Shown: positions 26,499 through 37,456 of the stretch, piece by piece
Layout of the letters: each line of letters begins with the position of its first letter
Numbering within the stretch: position 1 is the first letter of the stretch
Assembly: GCA_018806915.1 (NCBI GenBank)
Contig: JAGKQI010000069.1
Location: forward strand, 744,001 to 808,000
DNA: 64,000 nt
Source: Phytophthora colocasiae
Taxonomy: Eukaryota; Oomycota; Peronosporomycetes; Peronosporales; Peronosporaceae
Direction: 5' to 3'
Notes under the pieces: generated by a model
The model's input: only the letters and a program-made list of their open reading frames with translations
Databases searched by the model: none
What the model was told of the DNA's origin: nothing
Made by a program: the position numbers and the translations under genes

Positions 26499-28010
26499 AT
26501 GGACTCGCCAACGCTCACGTCTCCGTCCGCTTCTGCGGACGCGCAAGCCTCTCCTGCTGCTTCTGCAGCAGGAACAACAACCTCAGCAGTGCCTACTAGC
26601 ACTGCTGCTTCCAGCGGTTCGACAGAGAAGCTCTCTGTCACCGACTACCATGCTCTCCACAAGGAGAAGCATGCGAAGAAGACTTCTTCTTCGCTAGCAG
26701 GGATCAAACACCCTGTTGTTCCTCTCAAAGAACTCTTTGGAGAGGACTATGAAGACATCGTCGACTACTACGACGACGATGTCGAGGAGGGAGAGCTTGA
26801 TGACAAGTCTCCCGCTCCCGTGTCTTCGTCCGAAGACACGTTCAACCCACTCGTGGGGTCTCGACGACCTCGTGTTGAGGTCTCGGACGCTTCAAGCTCG
26901 AAGCGTCCGCGCAGTGATGACGAAGCGTCCCCCATGTTGAGGGCGCTCACTGCTCCACGCACTGATCCTCCAGTGCGTGCACCATGGCTGCCAACTGAGG
27001 CACAGATCCATGTGTGATCCGGTGCTAGCTCACCACCGAACCCGATACTGTTGTATGCATGCAACAGTATCAACGACGACGACGTCGCCGCTGAGATTGT
27101 CTTTGAGTCCGAGACTCAAAGACGCGACTACTATATCGGGCTCTTCCATGAGCTCCGATACTATGCAGCGAAGAAGACTTCGCGCAAGAGCAAAGTGCCC
27201 GAGTGGCAGGCACTTTGTCAGTCGTGGAACGCCTTTGTTGAAAACTTCAACAAAGACCCGAAGGCATATCGCGAGCGCGTTGCTGCGGCTCGTGAACGCC
27301 TCCGTGATCAGTCCATGGAAGCGGGGATCCCATGTGCCATTCCCTTCGGCACACCCTGCCCGTGTTGCCAACCCTGGGCAACACGTCTCTCAGAAAGTGA
27401 TCTCCTGGGGTACACGGTCGTCCGTGTACCCGATCACATCAAGGAGCTTCGTGGTCGTCTTGAGCCACGCGGAGCTCCGAGTGCTGTGGCTGACCGCAGC
27501 GCTCCTCATGCAGGGCTTACCCCTGCAAGTTATGGTGGGCTTCGTAGGCCCTTACCGTTTCCGGAACGTCCTCCATCAGGACGTTCCGCGGCTCCCATGA
27601 ATCTCGATGGGGAGGAAATCCTCTCCAACGAATACGAAAACGAACCCCTTGAGAGTTCGTTCTCTTATGAGCCACAATCCGCTCCACAATCCAGCGGATC
27701 GCTCCACGCGCGTCGCGCAACGTCGGTGGAGGGGGTGGGAACACTCCCTCCGCATGGTCAACGCTATGACCATGACAATCGTGCCCTGCACAATCGAGTT
27801 GCTGCGCTGGAGCAGACACAGAGCGCTGAGATAGCTGCTCTGAAGCAGGAGGTTCGTGTCCTCCGTGCTGAGGTCTGCGAGGCAGCTCAGACAGCCTCGA
27901 ACCTCTCGTCCGGTCTTGGGACGAGAGTGAACCGGTTGATCGACCGTGTCGACGGTCTCGAGAAGGCCTTCCAGGCCTATCGCACTCCTCAGTCGGACTA
28001 CCAACCCTAG
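26499..28010 (+). CDS. D1 antisense ORF (aORF), 503 codons with one TGA
   Basis: ATG at 26499 (MDSPTLTSPSASADA) to the stop at 28010, opposite to pol. A single in-frame TGA at 27015-27017 breaks it, probably a CGA-to-TGA change. Order: Ser/Ala/Thr-rich start; acidic segment (DYYDDDVEEGELDD); a helical domain (YYIGLFHELRYYAAKKTSRK, WQALCQSWNAFVENF) with a Cys cluster (CAIPFGTPCPCC); a linker; a C-terminal coiled coil (VAALEQTQSAEIAALKQEV). From 27517 on it lies opposite the pol integrase tail and chromodomain. B1 and C1 have the same kind of ORF in the same place. Function unknown. Confidence 0.72.
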
Positions 28011-28482
28011 GTAGTCCGTGCTGCACGTACGGCTTCAACCGCCCGACGTAGAAGGTCGGGTGGAGCCTCATGCTGGACGGTATGTCCAGCCGGTACGCGT
28101 TGCCGTGCCGTTCAAGTACTTTGAACGGCCCAATGAATCTTGGAGCAAGCTTGCTTGCTCCAAAGTCAGACACTGCATGTCTAGGTAGGTTTTGTGTAGC
28201 TAACAAAACTAATGAACCCTTTTCGAATTCATTTGTGTTGCCTCTACCAACAGTATCAGCGTTCAGCTTCTGTCGATCGACAGAAGCTGCGATAGCATCT
28301 TGGACAAACCGTATGACGGCTTGTCTTCGCTGGACAAAGTCTAGCGCACCCGAGCTGAATCCTTTCAGCTTGTCGCCCTTGTCAGCAGCAGGCCCTGCCT
28401 GATCGCTATCATCTCTCATGTCTGTTCCCGGCACAGACATCGCGCGCTCGTCCCTGCTCGAACGAGACGTCGCACGCGTCAC
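27517..28482 (-). pseudogene. D1 pol C terminus: integrase tail and chromodomain
   Basis: The GPF-type integrase C terminus (KLAPRFIGPFKVLERHGN, HPTFYVGRLKPY) is followed by a low-complexity linker of about 110 residues and a chromodomain (WIVERIVAHKR, VRFRIRWRGFPPHRDSWEP). The integrase core is missing: a deletion joins it to the RNase H fragment at about 28515. Confidence 0.85.
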
Positions 28483-28726
28483 CGCAGCTGATAGTGTGCT
28501 GCTATCAGTTGCATTCTGCGGTTGTTCGGACGCAACCGTCGGAATTTTGCGAGTGCATACTTCATGGCAAGGAGCTCCTTGTCATACGGGATAGTTACGC
28601 TCAGCTGGCTTCAGCTGACGCGATTGATAGTAGACTACACGATCACGCTCTTCGTGATCGTGTTGCATCAATGCACATCCGATTGCAAAGTCGGATGCAT
28701 CGCACACTACGTGGAATGGACGATCT
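28483..28726 (-). pseudogene. D1 RNase H fragment, left of A4
   Basis: It reads RPFHVVCDASDFAIGCALMQ, then YQSRQLKPAERNYPV and KELLAMKYALAKFR, the Ty3 RNase H start. At about 28515 it jumps into the integrase C-terminal region, so the rest of RNase H, the zinc finger and the catalytic core are gone. At 28726 it is cut by A4 and resumes at 57401 with APILAVTDQD. Confidence 0.85.
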
Positions 28727-30141
28727 TGTGGTGTAGTGGATCCGCTAGAATGAGCAGGGATCCAACGTTCACACACGGCGCCCAGACACTGACTAACGGA
28801 GGGGGTACTCCGATAACCGTGGGGTTGCTGAGGCTCACCTTGTGTACCCGTCAGTGGGCGGGATCTGCTCTCTCAAGAACGGGAGAGTGTACACAGGCGT
28901 GAGGGCTTGAACGTCCTTGGCGGGGACTTGGGAGGTTGGACGTGCGTGGGCATTCCTGCACACAGGTCCTGGTTGGGGGGGTCTTGGTCTTGGACTCGAA
29001 GATCTTGTGGATCCTTGGATCCGGGGTTGCCTTGGTGGGTGTGGGGCTCCTTTTCCTTTCCTTTACTGTCTTGCTTGCCGCCTCCTGTAGCGGTTGGTCT
29101 TGAGGGTGTGGATATATCGAAGGATCCTACGGTTAAGCAATCAACACCGTTGGATCCGGGGTCTTCACTAGCGTAAGGTAAGCCGGCCAAATCGGGGATC
29201 CGGTCTTAGCTGTATCTAGGTGTGCGAAGAAACTTGCAGGTAGACTAAGGGGAGGCCAATACACTATCCTCTTCCCTTGTCTTGAGTCCTGAGGAAATCC
29301 ACTTGCGCACTAGAAGGTAAATTCGATTCTCTGATTTATGGCTATCCAGTTTCTCATCCTGTACCCTATCTTTCCCATCGCAAATCTCTATCTAAGATCA
29401 TGCTGGCTCTCCTCCAACTGCTTCACCATGTTGATGTCATAAACCTTGAGGATCCGGGTTTGGATCCGAGAAACTAGCTTCGGGATCCGGCATCTGGATC
29501 CGAGGATCTTGGATCTTGGGGATCTGGCATCTGGATCCGAGGATCTTGGATCTGGATCTCTGGATCTTGGATCTTAAGGATACGGCTTCAGGATCCGAGG
29601 ATCTTGGATCTGGATCTCTGGATCTGGATCTCTGGATCTGGATCGTGGGGATCCGGCTTCAGGATCCGAGGATCTTGGATCTGGATCTCTGGATCTGGAT
29701 CTTGGAGATCCGACTTCAGGATCCGAGGATCTCGGATCTTGGGGATCCGGCTTCGGGAGCCGAGGATCTTGGATCCGGATCTCAGGATCTGGATCTTGGA
29801 CATCCGACTTCAGGATCCGAGGATCTCGGATCTTGGGGATCCGGCTTCGGGAGCCGAGGATCTTGGATCTGGATCTCGACGTCCGGATCCGAGGATCTTG
29901 GGTCTGAAGGATCCGCACTTAGGACCGCTAGATCCGCACTCAGTGCCGTGGGATCCGCACTTAGGACTGTGGGATCCGAACTTAGGTCAGCCAGGCCAAG
30001 TGGATCCTAACTTAGGGTCCGCCCTAGAGTAGGTACCCAGTTCCAGGGATCTGTCCTTATCGTAGCACCACTGTCGCACGTCACCCATCATCGTGGTCGT
30101 TCTGCGTCCTGTCCGGCTTGATTTGAATCCACTTCACCACA
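28727..30141 (-). repeat. A4 3' LTR, 1415 bp
   Basis: It has the family A termini (TGTGGTGTAGTGGATCC … GAATCCACTTCACCACA in window orientation). A GGATCC-rich array fills 29450-29900. It is close to the LTR at 55931-57396 outside the array. Confidence 0.94.
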
Positions 30142-30399
30142 ATCGCCCCTGGGACGAGGTTGTTGCCGCACAACGGCATCACGTCGTTCCCATACAAAAT
30201 TCCAATTTGGCTCGTCATTCCTCAAATCGCGACCTCTGCAAAATGGATCGGCCTGCCGACGACTGTTCCTCCGCGTACACCACCGTGTTCTTCGGTCAGG
30301 ATCGCTCTGCGTCTCAACCTCCATGTCCCCATTGTGACCACGCTCCTTCCGATCCCGCTGTAGCCGCGACTCCAACGGTCCCGGATCTGGATCCTGTGT
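30142..30399 (+). other. A4 upstream frame of the antisense ORF
   Basis: Equivalent to A2 21261-21518. It carries the overlapping MDRPADDCSSAYTTVFFGQD frame (ATG at 30244) with CPHCDH, which runs on to about 30560. Confidence 0.55.
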
Positions 30400-33362
30400 A
30401 TGCTGCCGTTACTTCCCTCCAGTCTCTCTCCGATGGATACGCTGAGATGCAGGCCAGCTACCAACAAGTGCTCCGGGATCTCACTTCAGCGCGGCGACAC
30501 AATGAAAGAACTCCATGGTCTGTTGCAGCCTCGTCTGGACCTTGCTCAAGCGTTCATTGACTTCGCGCAGCGTCGGTATAATGTTTCTCAAGCTGCTCTC
30601 CGGCTGGCGAAGCAAAGGAAGCGGAAGCGGTGCAAGATCTGGATCGGCTCAAGGATCACTTGCGTGAGCTCGACGTCCTCAAGGCCCAATACTCGGATCT
30701 AGAGGTCTCTTCAGCAGAAGCCTATGCTGTCTTACAGGACTATGCAGTCGGACTCGAGCGGCAGATTGCTGGGGAAGACGTCTCGGCGGAGGATCCATCC
30801 GTGGTACGGTTGGCTCAAGAACTTGAGCATCAGCGTGAAGAATCTTCGGAACTGTTAGAGCGTTCAACGGAATTGGAGGAGAAGTTGAAAGACGCGGAGA
30901 CCGCGCGAGATGCGGCCTTACTCGAGCAAAATCGCACCAGTGTCCAGCTCGCGGAGTCAGCTATCCGTTGCGACCAACAAGCACGCAAGATTGAAGATCT
31001 TCGGGCCCACCGTGACCAGCTACGTGAATCGCTCAAGCAGCTCCCCAATCAAAATCTCGTCAAGACTGTCGAGTCGCTCAAACTGGATCTTCATGTTCGG
31101 AACGAGAGGGTCAATGAGCTGGAGAGTCTTCTCGCCAAATCAGAACGTCGACGTGGGGAACTCCATCGGGTTCATACGCATACTGTCCAGAAACTCGACC
31201 GGGCCAGCGAAAACCTGGTGCGTCTGACGCAAGAGAACCTCAACGCCCGTGAAGAGATCGAGCATCAACAGAGGCGGTCTGAGAATAACGTATCCAAGCG
31301 TCAGAGCGCCGAGAAGAGTCTCCAGAGGGCCGAAGATGATCTGCCGAAAGTAAAACGTCAACGCGATCGGGCGGACCAAGCCAGAGAGAAGGCCGAACGT
31401 GAACGTGAGCTCGATCGGATCCGGAACCAGTCGTCAGAACAGAGGAAGATACGTGCGGATCTGGATCGGATCCGCCTCGAGCGCGACGAGGCTGCCCGGG
31501 CGTCCACAGCAGCGATGCAAGAGCTGGACAAGGCCACGCAGAAGATCTCCACAATAACCCTCGAACGCGATCAGGCCAGGCAGATCTTCGCCGGGAAGGA
31601 TCAAGTTATTCGGCACCAAGGGATGGAGATCCAGCGCTTGAAGAGTGAATCGGAGCAGCTGGCTGCGTCGTTGGCACGGGCAGTGACCAGCGAAGAAGAC
31701 CTCAAGCGTCTTCGCCACGACCATCAAGGTCTCAAAACGAAGTATGACGCGCTCGAGCAGGAACACCTCGCCCTGGAAGAAGAGCATCGCAGTGTAATTG
31801 ACGAGCGTACGTCGGCCCTTCGTAATTTGGCCTCGATCGCCTCTATGGCCATGCGCAGTTCCTCGAATGCCCCAAGCGCGCAGTCTGAGTCTTCTACTTC
31901 CCAAGAAGGTTCTTCCGCCAAGCGTCGTCGACGCGAAACTCCTGTCCCAACAGAAGAGCCGTCGCACAAGATATCGCGTCAGGCTGATCCCGCAGATCCT
32001 TCTGCCGCGGTGTCCAAGCCTGCGCCTGTTCCCGTTTCCAAAACAGCAGGTGATGCGACTGACAATCCGGATCTCGACTTCGGGGACGTGGCGCAAGAGC
32101 GACCGGGGGAGGATCAAGACTCGGCGGATCCCAAGCGTGTTCCATCTCCGGACAAGTCTGCTGAGGCACCCCTGCCGAGTGCACTCTCAGAGATCCCGGA
32201 TCCGACAGCTCCCGCGAAGTCTTCCGCTACCGCTGCCAAACCCCCTAAGGGATCACAGGGTTCCGGTGAGGGAGGTCCAGCTGGATCCGGTGCGGGAGAC
32301 GACCCAGGATCCGGCTCGGGCAGCGAGTCGGAGGAATTTGATGAAGAACAGTTGAAGGCCGTCATGTCGCGCTCTCGGTCGGAACTGCGTCGGCGTCCGT
32401 GGGGACGGGTCTGCGTCTGCTCCCATTGAGATCCGAGACGCCCCCACTACCCAATCCAGTGTTGCCTCCAGCCCTTCACGTTCTGCGTCCCCCGAGGTTC
32501 ACCAGACGGATTCTCTCGAAAGAATTGTTGGGCTTCAGTTCGAGGCGTACGGCCCACTAGAAGAGTTTGTTCCAGCTGTTCGGGATCCACGCGAGATGTC
32601 TCCCGAAGAGGTGGCCCCTTGGATCGCAGACCAAGTCAGCCTTCTGAGTCTGCAAACACTCTCTGCCGGTGGCCTGACCGCTTGTTATCCCCAGGGTGGC
32701 TGTTTCCCCTTCGTGTCCGTCGTGGTGCTATGGATCCGTCCAGCTACGCTCCAGATCTAATCTCCAAGGCGCAAATTACCGAGTTGTACGCGACGGAGCC
32801 ATGGAAGGGTCTGGGGACCCAGTCCCCGCCTCCTTATACCTTTCAAGCTGACTTGTCGCCCCATCTCGCGGAGATCCTAAGCTGGTATGACGCGTTTGAG
32901 GCTGCCAACCTGCAAGCGATCTGGGAATGCACGCACTCGTTCCCCATCTCTATGGAGCTTCGGAAGATGGACAATTGGTTCACAAGCTTCTATCGTCGCC
33001 GAAAGAATCGCGGATTCCATGCCCGGAGCAACTACCGCAAGCTTCAGAGCAAGATCTTCGAGAGGATGCGCCTGACCGGGTGTTGCGACTTGGATCTGTG
33101 GTTAGACCCACACTTCGTCCACTTCCCCTTACCGACGGAAGACGTCACTTGGTATCCTGGGGCTGAGGCTGTCGACGCCGGAGCGGATCCTCCACGGAGC
33201 CTCTTAGCCGCCCTCGAAGATTGTGATCGCCAAGATCCTTGGCGTACCCACCACCGGTCTGGATCCTCTCACCCCAGCCTTGGCACTAGCCGACTCTCCA
33301 TGAAGTTCGTCCGGTTACTGCCTGATTTTGATGCTGATGCCGCCAGGGCCAGAACTTTGTAA
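30400..33362 (+). pseudogene. A4 antisense ORF, broken
   Basis: Same protein as the A2 aORF, over 95% identical by eye. One base lost near 30615 (AAAGG for AAAAGG) breaks it after LRLAKQ. The coiled-coil frame then runs 30630-32429. A short deletion near 32395 (RRRPWGRVC for RRRSSGDGSAS) and a further shift near 32690 separate the C-terminal domain (32619-33362, DLDLWLDPHFVHFPLP). So the protein cannot be made whole here. Confidence 0.85.
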
Positions 33363-33815
33363 GCAGCATTGCGTAACTCCTAATATTTTCTTGTCCGTCT
33401 TCTGTCTTCTTCACCTGATATCCATGTCCTCCATCTTCAGTTTTGCTAAGACACATTTCGAGATCCAACTTCCAAAATCGAGGATCCGAGGATCCGGCCT
33501 CGGGATCCGGAGATCCAACTTCCAGAATGGATCCGCTTCGAGGATCCGAGGATCCAGCCTCGGGATCCGAAGATCCAACTTCCGAGACATATCCCATTAT
33601 GAGCCCCGAGGATCCAGGTAGAAAATTCGTCCCAAACTCGAGCTCTAGACGGGATCCGAGCGTAGGTTCTGATCCTGCTTTCCAGCCCTCTCCAGAAATC
33701 GGTCTTCTTTTCTTCATAAACAAACATACATCGCGTCCACTCGCAGTAAACTACCAGTCTTCTCTTCTCCACACTGACGAGCGCCCTCACCAGTGCAGAT
33801 CTACCCCCGTCGCCT
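33363..33815. repeat. A4 spacer with short GGATCC array
   Basis: Equivalent to A2 17621-18299 but with only three or so array units (33470-33610). No separate gene is seen. Confidence 0.8.
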
Positions 33816-35593
33816 ACTCTTCTTCGTGCGACTGCATCGCTTGGAACCGGTTCTTTTTGCTTCGTTCTTGGAGGAATTCATGCAGTAATGCACCGCAGTT
33901 CATATCCGCTTCGTCCACCCAAGTGGGATTCTCATATCCCTTCCAGAAAACTTGGAACTCTCGTCGGATCCGGCCGTATCGGGTGGGTCGTCCTGTCCGG
34001 ACGTCCGTGATCCTCTCGACTTCGAACTCATCGTCCTCCAGATCACGATCCCAGCTGTCCTCCGGTAGCAAGGCTTCGTCGAAGTCTATACGATCCGTCT
34101 CGTCCACCATCAACTGGATCTTCGGTCGATCTGGAAATGTCCTGACTGGCTTCAACTTGGAGATGTGCACCACCGGAAACAAATGATAGTCTGTACCGGC
34201 GATCTCCAATCGAACCGTGTACTCGTTCGTCATTTCAGCCACACGGAACGGTCCATGCCACAGGTGAGCCAGTTTCTTGGCGTATCCCTCCTTCACTCTG
34301 TCTAAGAACAGCCACACTTGGGATCCGGCCTCGATGGGGTGTTGCGTCGCCGTCTCGTTCTGCCGGTCGGCACGATCCGAGATCGCCTGCTTCAGGCGGT
34401 CATTCACCTCAGCCCTGGCCAGTTGGTAGTGTCGCTGGATCTTATACCTCGAGCGTCGTGGATCTGTATCTCGACGTCCGGTATTCCCCACGGAGAGCGT
34501 TGCTTCCAGAGTCGTCTTTGGATCCCAGGTAGAACGGCGTGTCGCCCCTAGTCCGGTCTTGTGCAGTGTTCAAGGCAAATGTCAAGCGTTCGGCATACTC
34601 GTCCCAATCTCTCTGGTCGGGATCCTGAACATACATCTTGATTGCTCGAGTAATCGTCTGCACCATCCGTTCAGCCGTGCCGTTCGACTGTGGCCAATAC
34701 GCCATAGTGGCTCTCTGGCGCTGGCCTAGGATCCGGTTGAAAGCACGAAAGAAGTCGGACATGAGCCCGGGTTCTCGGTCGTGCCGGATCACCTGGCTGG
34801 CGCCGAAACGACGAAACACACAGATCTCATAGGACTCCGCCACCGCTTGTGCCGTTCGCAAGTTATTGGCATTGACGATCACGTAGCCGGTAAAAGAGAT
34901 CCACCCATACCAGAAGTTCGGTATTCCCGTTCTCGGATCTTGGGAGCGAGGGTATGTGATCCATGGTGATCACTTGAAACGGGTAAGTGGCTTGAATGTT
35001 GCCTGGCGACACACCACGGATCGTAGGTCGCCCCTTGCCCGTCTCACATCCACGCATTCTCCGACGAACTGTTGCACAGATCTGAAAAGTCCTCTCCAGT
35101 AGAAGTGATCCTTGATCCTCTGGTACGTGCGGCCAATCCCTTGATGACCTCCTTCTAAACTGCTATGATAGCGATGCAGCAGGTCCGTCTGGAGCGTCTC
35201 CGGTACAACCAGTCGTAACAACCCATCTCGATCGGCTTCGGCCCTTCGCGAAGGTGCACAATAGAACAACAATTCATCTTCGTCCAACTCGAAATTGTCT
35301 GCTAGCAGACGGCACGTCTTGGCTTCGGCCGCAGTCAGATCCGTCAGCTGTCCCCGCAGGAACGACTTCAGGTTGGAGATCCATGTTTCTTCGTCCTGTG
35401 CTTGTCGGATCCGGTCGGTCCTCAGCCGTTGCACGGACTCCTCGTCGAGTACTCGGGGTCGCCCCTCTCTAGCTTGTCTTCGAGTAGCAACTACACTGAT
35501 CCGTGGTGTCGGATCCTCGGATCCCGATGTCAGAATCTCATCCAGCCGATTCAGAGTGACAAGATCGTCGCGACCCGCCCCTTGGTCGATTGT
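33816..35593 (-). pseudogene. A4 integrase and chromodomain
   Basis: From the right: linker end (DQGAGRDDLVTLNRLDEIL), H2C2 finger (GGHQGIGRTYQRIKDHFYW, with TAC where A2 has TAA), integrase core in three frames because of small indels near 34470, 34880 and 35040, GPF segment, and an undamaged chromodomain (RYGRIRREFQVFWKGYENP, then TWVDEADMNCGALL). It is split from the rest of pol by B1 at 35594. Confidence 0.9.
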
Positions 35594-35902
35594 TGTAACG
35601 GGGTAAGAGTTACCGTCACTAGCGTACACTGTAGATAAGAGGAAGCTCGTAATAATAAGCTCAAGTCTTGTCTTTTAGGGTAAAATCAACTCTGTTTATG
35701 TATTGGACGAGGCCGGAGGGCCCCCTTGCCCTTGTGAACCACTCAAATCTAAGTCTGTACCTGATTGGATGAAATGGGTCTGGCTCCCCACTTTCAACCA
35801 ATCAGAACATGACAGCAGGTCACACGCTAGCCGTGTGACTGCACCTACTTTAGTATATGTATCTATGTAGCTTCTACCTACTTATGTAAATGGCCCTTTA
35901 CA
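35594..35902 (-). repeat. B1 3' LTR, 309 bp
   Basis: TGTAACGGGGTAAGAG … ATGGCCCTTTACA in window orientation. The termini can fold: GTAAC…GTTAC at one end, TGTAAA…TTTACA at the other. It contains CCAATCAG at 35799-35806 and, in sense direction, a TATA-like CATATACTA. Confidence 0.95.
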
Positions 35903-35918
35903 TCACCCTCCTCTCTAA
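35903..35918 (-). promoter_or_regulatory. B1 polypurine tract
   Basis: Minus-strand AGAGAGGAGGGTGA abuts the LTR, the expected plus-strand primer site. Confidence 0.8.
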
Positions 35919-36022
35919 GTTGCGCTTAAGTAACTTAAGCGCGGACAGAACTCTCGAGAACACACTCTTAAAAAACGGCGACAGGTCCGACGACAACACT
36001 TGGCAGCGAGCGCCGAGCGACG

Positions 36023-37456
36023 ATGGCGATGGCGAACCCAAGTGACAGAGACGCCGGGCGGCCGACGCTGAATCCGGCGCCGACGCTCGTGGCGGCGCCA
36101 CACGCGATGGACCACGAACTCAAACCCTGGGAACCTGAATCACTCGACTCGATGAAGCAGTACTTCACATGGTACCGCGCAGCGAAGAACAAGGGTACCA
36201 GCCACTCTTACTCGCACGACGCTCTCCAGCGTTCGTGGTGCGCCTTTATTCGTCGCTGGAACGCGACTCGACGCGAAGGGCGTCCGTTCGCGTCGTGGCT
36301 CGGAGCACGGGAGGAGCGTCGAGGCGAACACTCCATGGCGGACCTTCGGGAGCGCATCTGCGGCATGGCAGAGCGCGAGTGGCGCCTCTGCTACGTTCAT
36401 CTGGTCGAAGGCTGCGAGAACTGCGAAACGACTCGCGATCGGCCGACGCGGGACGAATGGGAGAACCAGGTGCGAACCTGGCCTCTTTCGGAAGACGAGC
36501 GGCGCTGGATCGGACGCTTCGAGCGTTCGCGCTCGGAGCTGCAGCAAGCGCGCCTACGTCGTGGACGTGAGCGCTCTCGGAGACGTAATCGTCATGACAG
36601 TCGCGGCCGAAGTCGCCGCGACCCTTCGCCGAAGTTTCATCGCAGCCGCAGTCGTGATCGAGGACGGCCTTCGGCTGGGGAACGCGGCTCTCCATCACGT
36701 CGTCGTTCGCCTTCGCCAGCGCGAGTGTGGACTCATACTCGCGCACAACATCCGGGATATCCTGCAGCAGGCGCCTACGCGGCTCCCACGTATCCTCCGC
36801 TGGCGAATATCCCAGCCAGCGGACGCGATAGTGCTTTTCGGGAGTACGCGCGTGGTTTCTCTTCGTCTTCGACGGCGTGGCCCTATCGCGAGGAACTTCC
36901 TCGCGACTCCGGCGGACATCATGATCTACGATACGCTCGGCAATCCAGCGCCGGTCTCCAGCCGCGTCAATCAGCGGGGGCGGACCATCCCGACGGTAGG
37001 GCGGAACATTGGGGCGCGACCCTTCGACTCGAACAGTCGCCGGTTTCGTCGGTTTCGTCGGCGTTGTCGACTCAGCAGCTACCTGCGCGCTCGGATCCTG
37101 CTGCGTCTGTGCAGCGGGTGACGATTGAGCAGTACCGGTTAATGATGGCCGAGGCGGAGCAGGCCCGGAACGATGCGCTGGACGCGCAGGATCTTGCGGA
37201 GAGCGCTCGCACTCAAGCGAGCGCGGCCGAGGTAGCGGCCGAAGCGTCTCAGCGTGATCGTCGCGCGCTGGTGGAGCGCCTCCGTCGACTGGAGAGGGCT
37301 GCGTTCGGGGCACCGCAGGCGGAACAGTCTGCGCGTAAGCGGCAGGGGCTTGGGCCAAGCCGGAGTCAGCGTCGGCGTCATGGAAGATCGGACTACGAGC
37401 CCGCCCGCGGCGCTGCGGACGGGAGTCGGGGACAACAGCAGGAAGATACGGCTTGA
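36023..37456 (+). CDS. B1 antisense ORF (aORF), 477 codons, RS-rich with C-terminal coiled coil
   Basis: ATG at 36023 (MAMANPSDRDAGRP), unbroken to 37456. Order: helical domain (MKQYFTWYRAAKNKGTS, ALQRSWCAFIRRWNA) and a Cys pair (CENCE) near residues 40-140; an Arg/Ser-rich stretch like the RS domains of splicing factors (RERSRRRNRHDSRGRSRRDP, RSRSRDRGR, SPSRRRSPSPAR) near 175-235; a linker; a coiled coil (ARNDALDAQDLAESARTQAS, LVERLRRLERAA) near 375-450. About 1.2 kb is antisense to the C-terminal pol region including the chromodomain. It is similar in layout to the D1 aORF. It sits in a nearly intact, young element. Function unknown. Confidence 0.75.
   Translation: MAMANPSDRDAGRPTLNPAPTLVAAPHAMDHELKPWEPESLDSMKQYFTWYRAAKNKGTSHSYSHDALQRSWCAFIRRWNATRREGRPFASWLGAREERRGEHSMADLRERICGMAEREWRLCYVHLVEGCENCETTRDRPTRDEWENQVRTWPLSEDERRWIGRFERSRSELQQARLRRGRERSRRRNRHDSRGRSRRDPSPKFHRSRSRDRGRPSAGERGSPSRRRSPSPARVWTHTRAQHPGYPAAGAYAAPTYPPLANIPASGRDSAFREYARGFSSSSTAWPYREELPRDSGGHHDLRYARQSSAGLQPRQSAGADHPDGRAEHWGATLRLEQSPVSSVSSALSTQQLPARSDPAASVQRVTIEQYRLMMAEAEQARNDALDAQDLAESARTQASAAEVAAEASQRDRRALVERLRRLERAAFGAPQAEQSARKRQGLGPSRSQRRRHGRSDYEPARGAADGSRGQQQEDTA

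Noticed and set aside
27015..27017. Recoded TGA (selenocysteine or readthrough) in the D1 antisense ORF
   Set aside because: A single TGA in an element with other lesions is most simply a CGA-to-TGA mutation; no stem-loop element was recognised.
36246..36720. Functional C-terminal extension of B1 pol beyond the chromodomain
   Set aside because: The 165 residues have no domain, are low in complexity and lie opposite the aORF; C1 and D1 pol end soon after the chromodomain.
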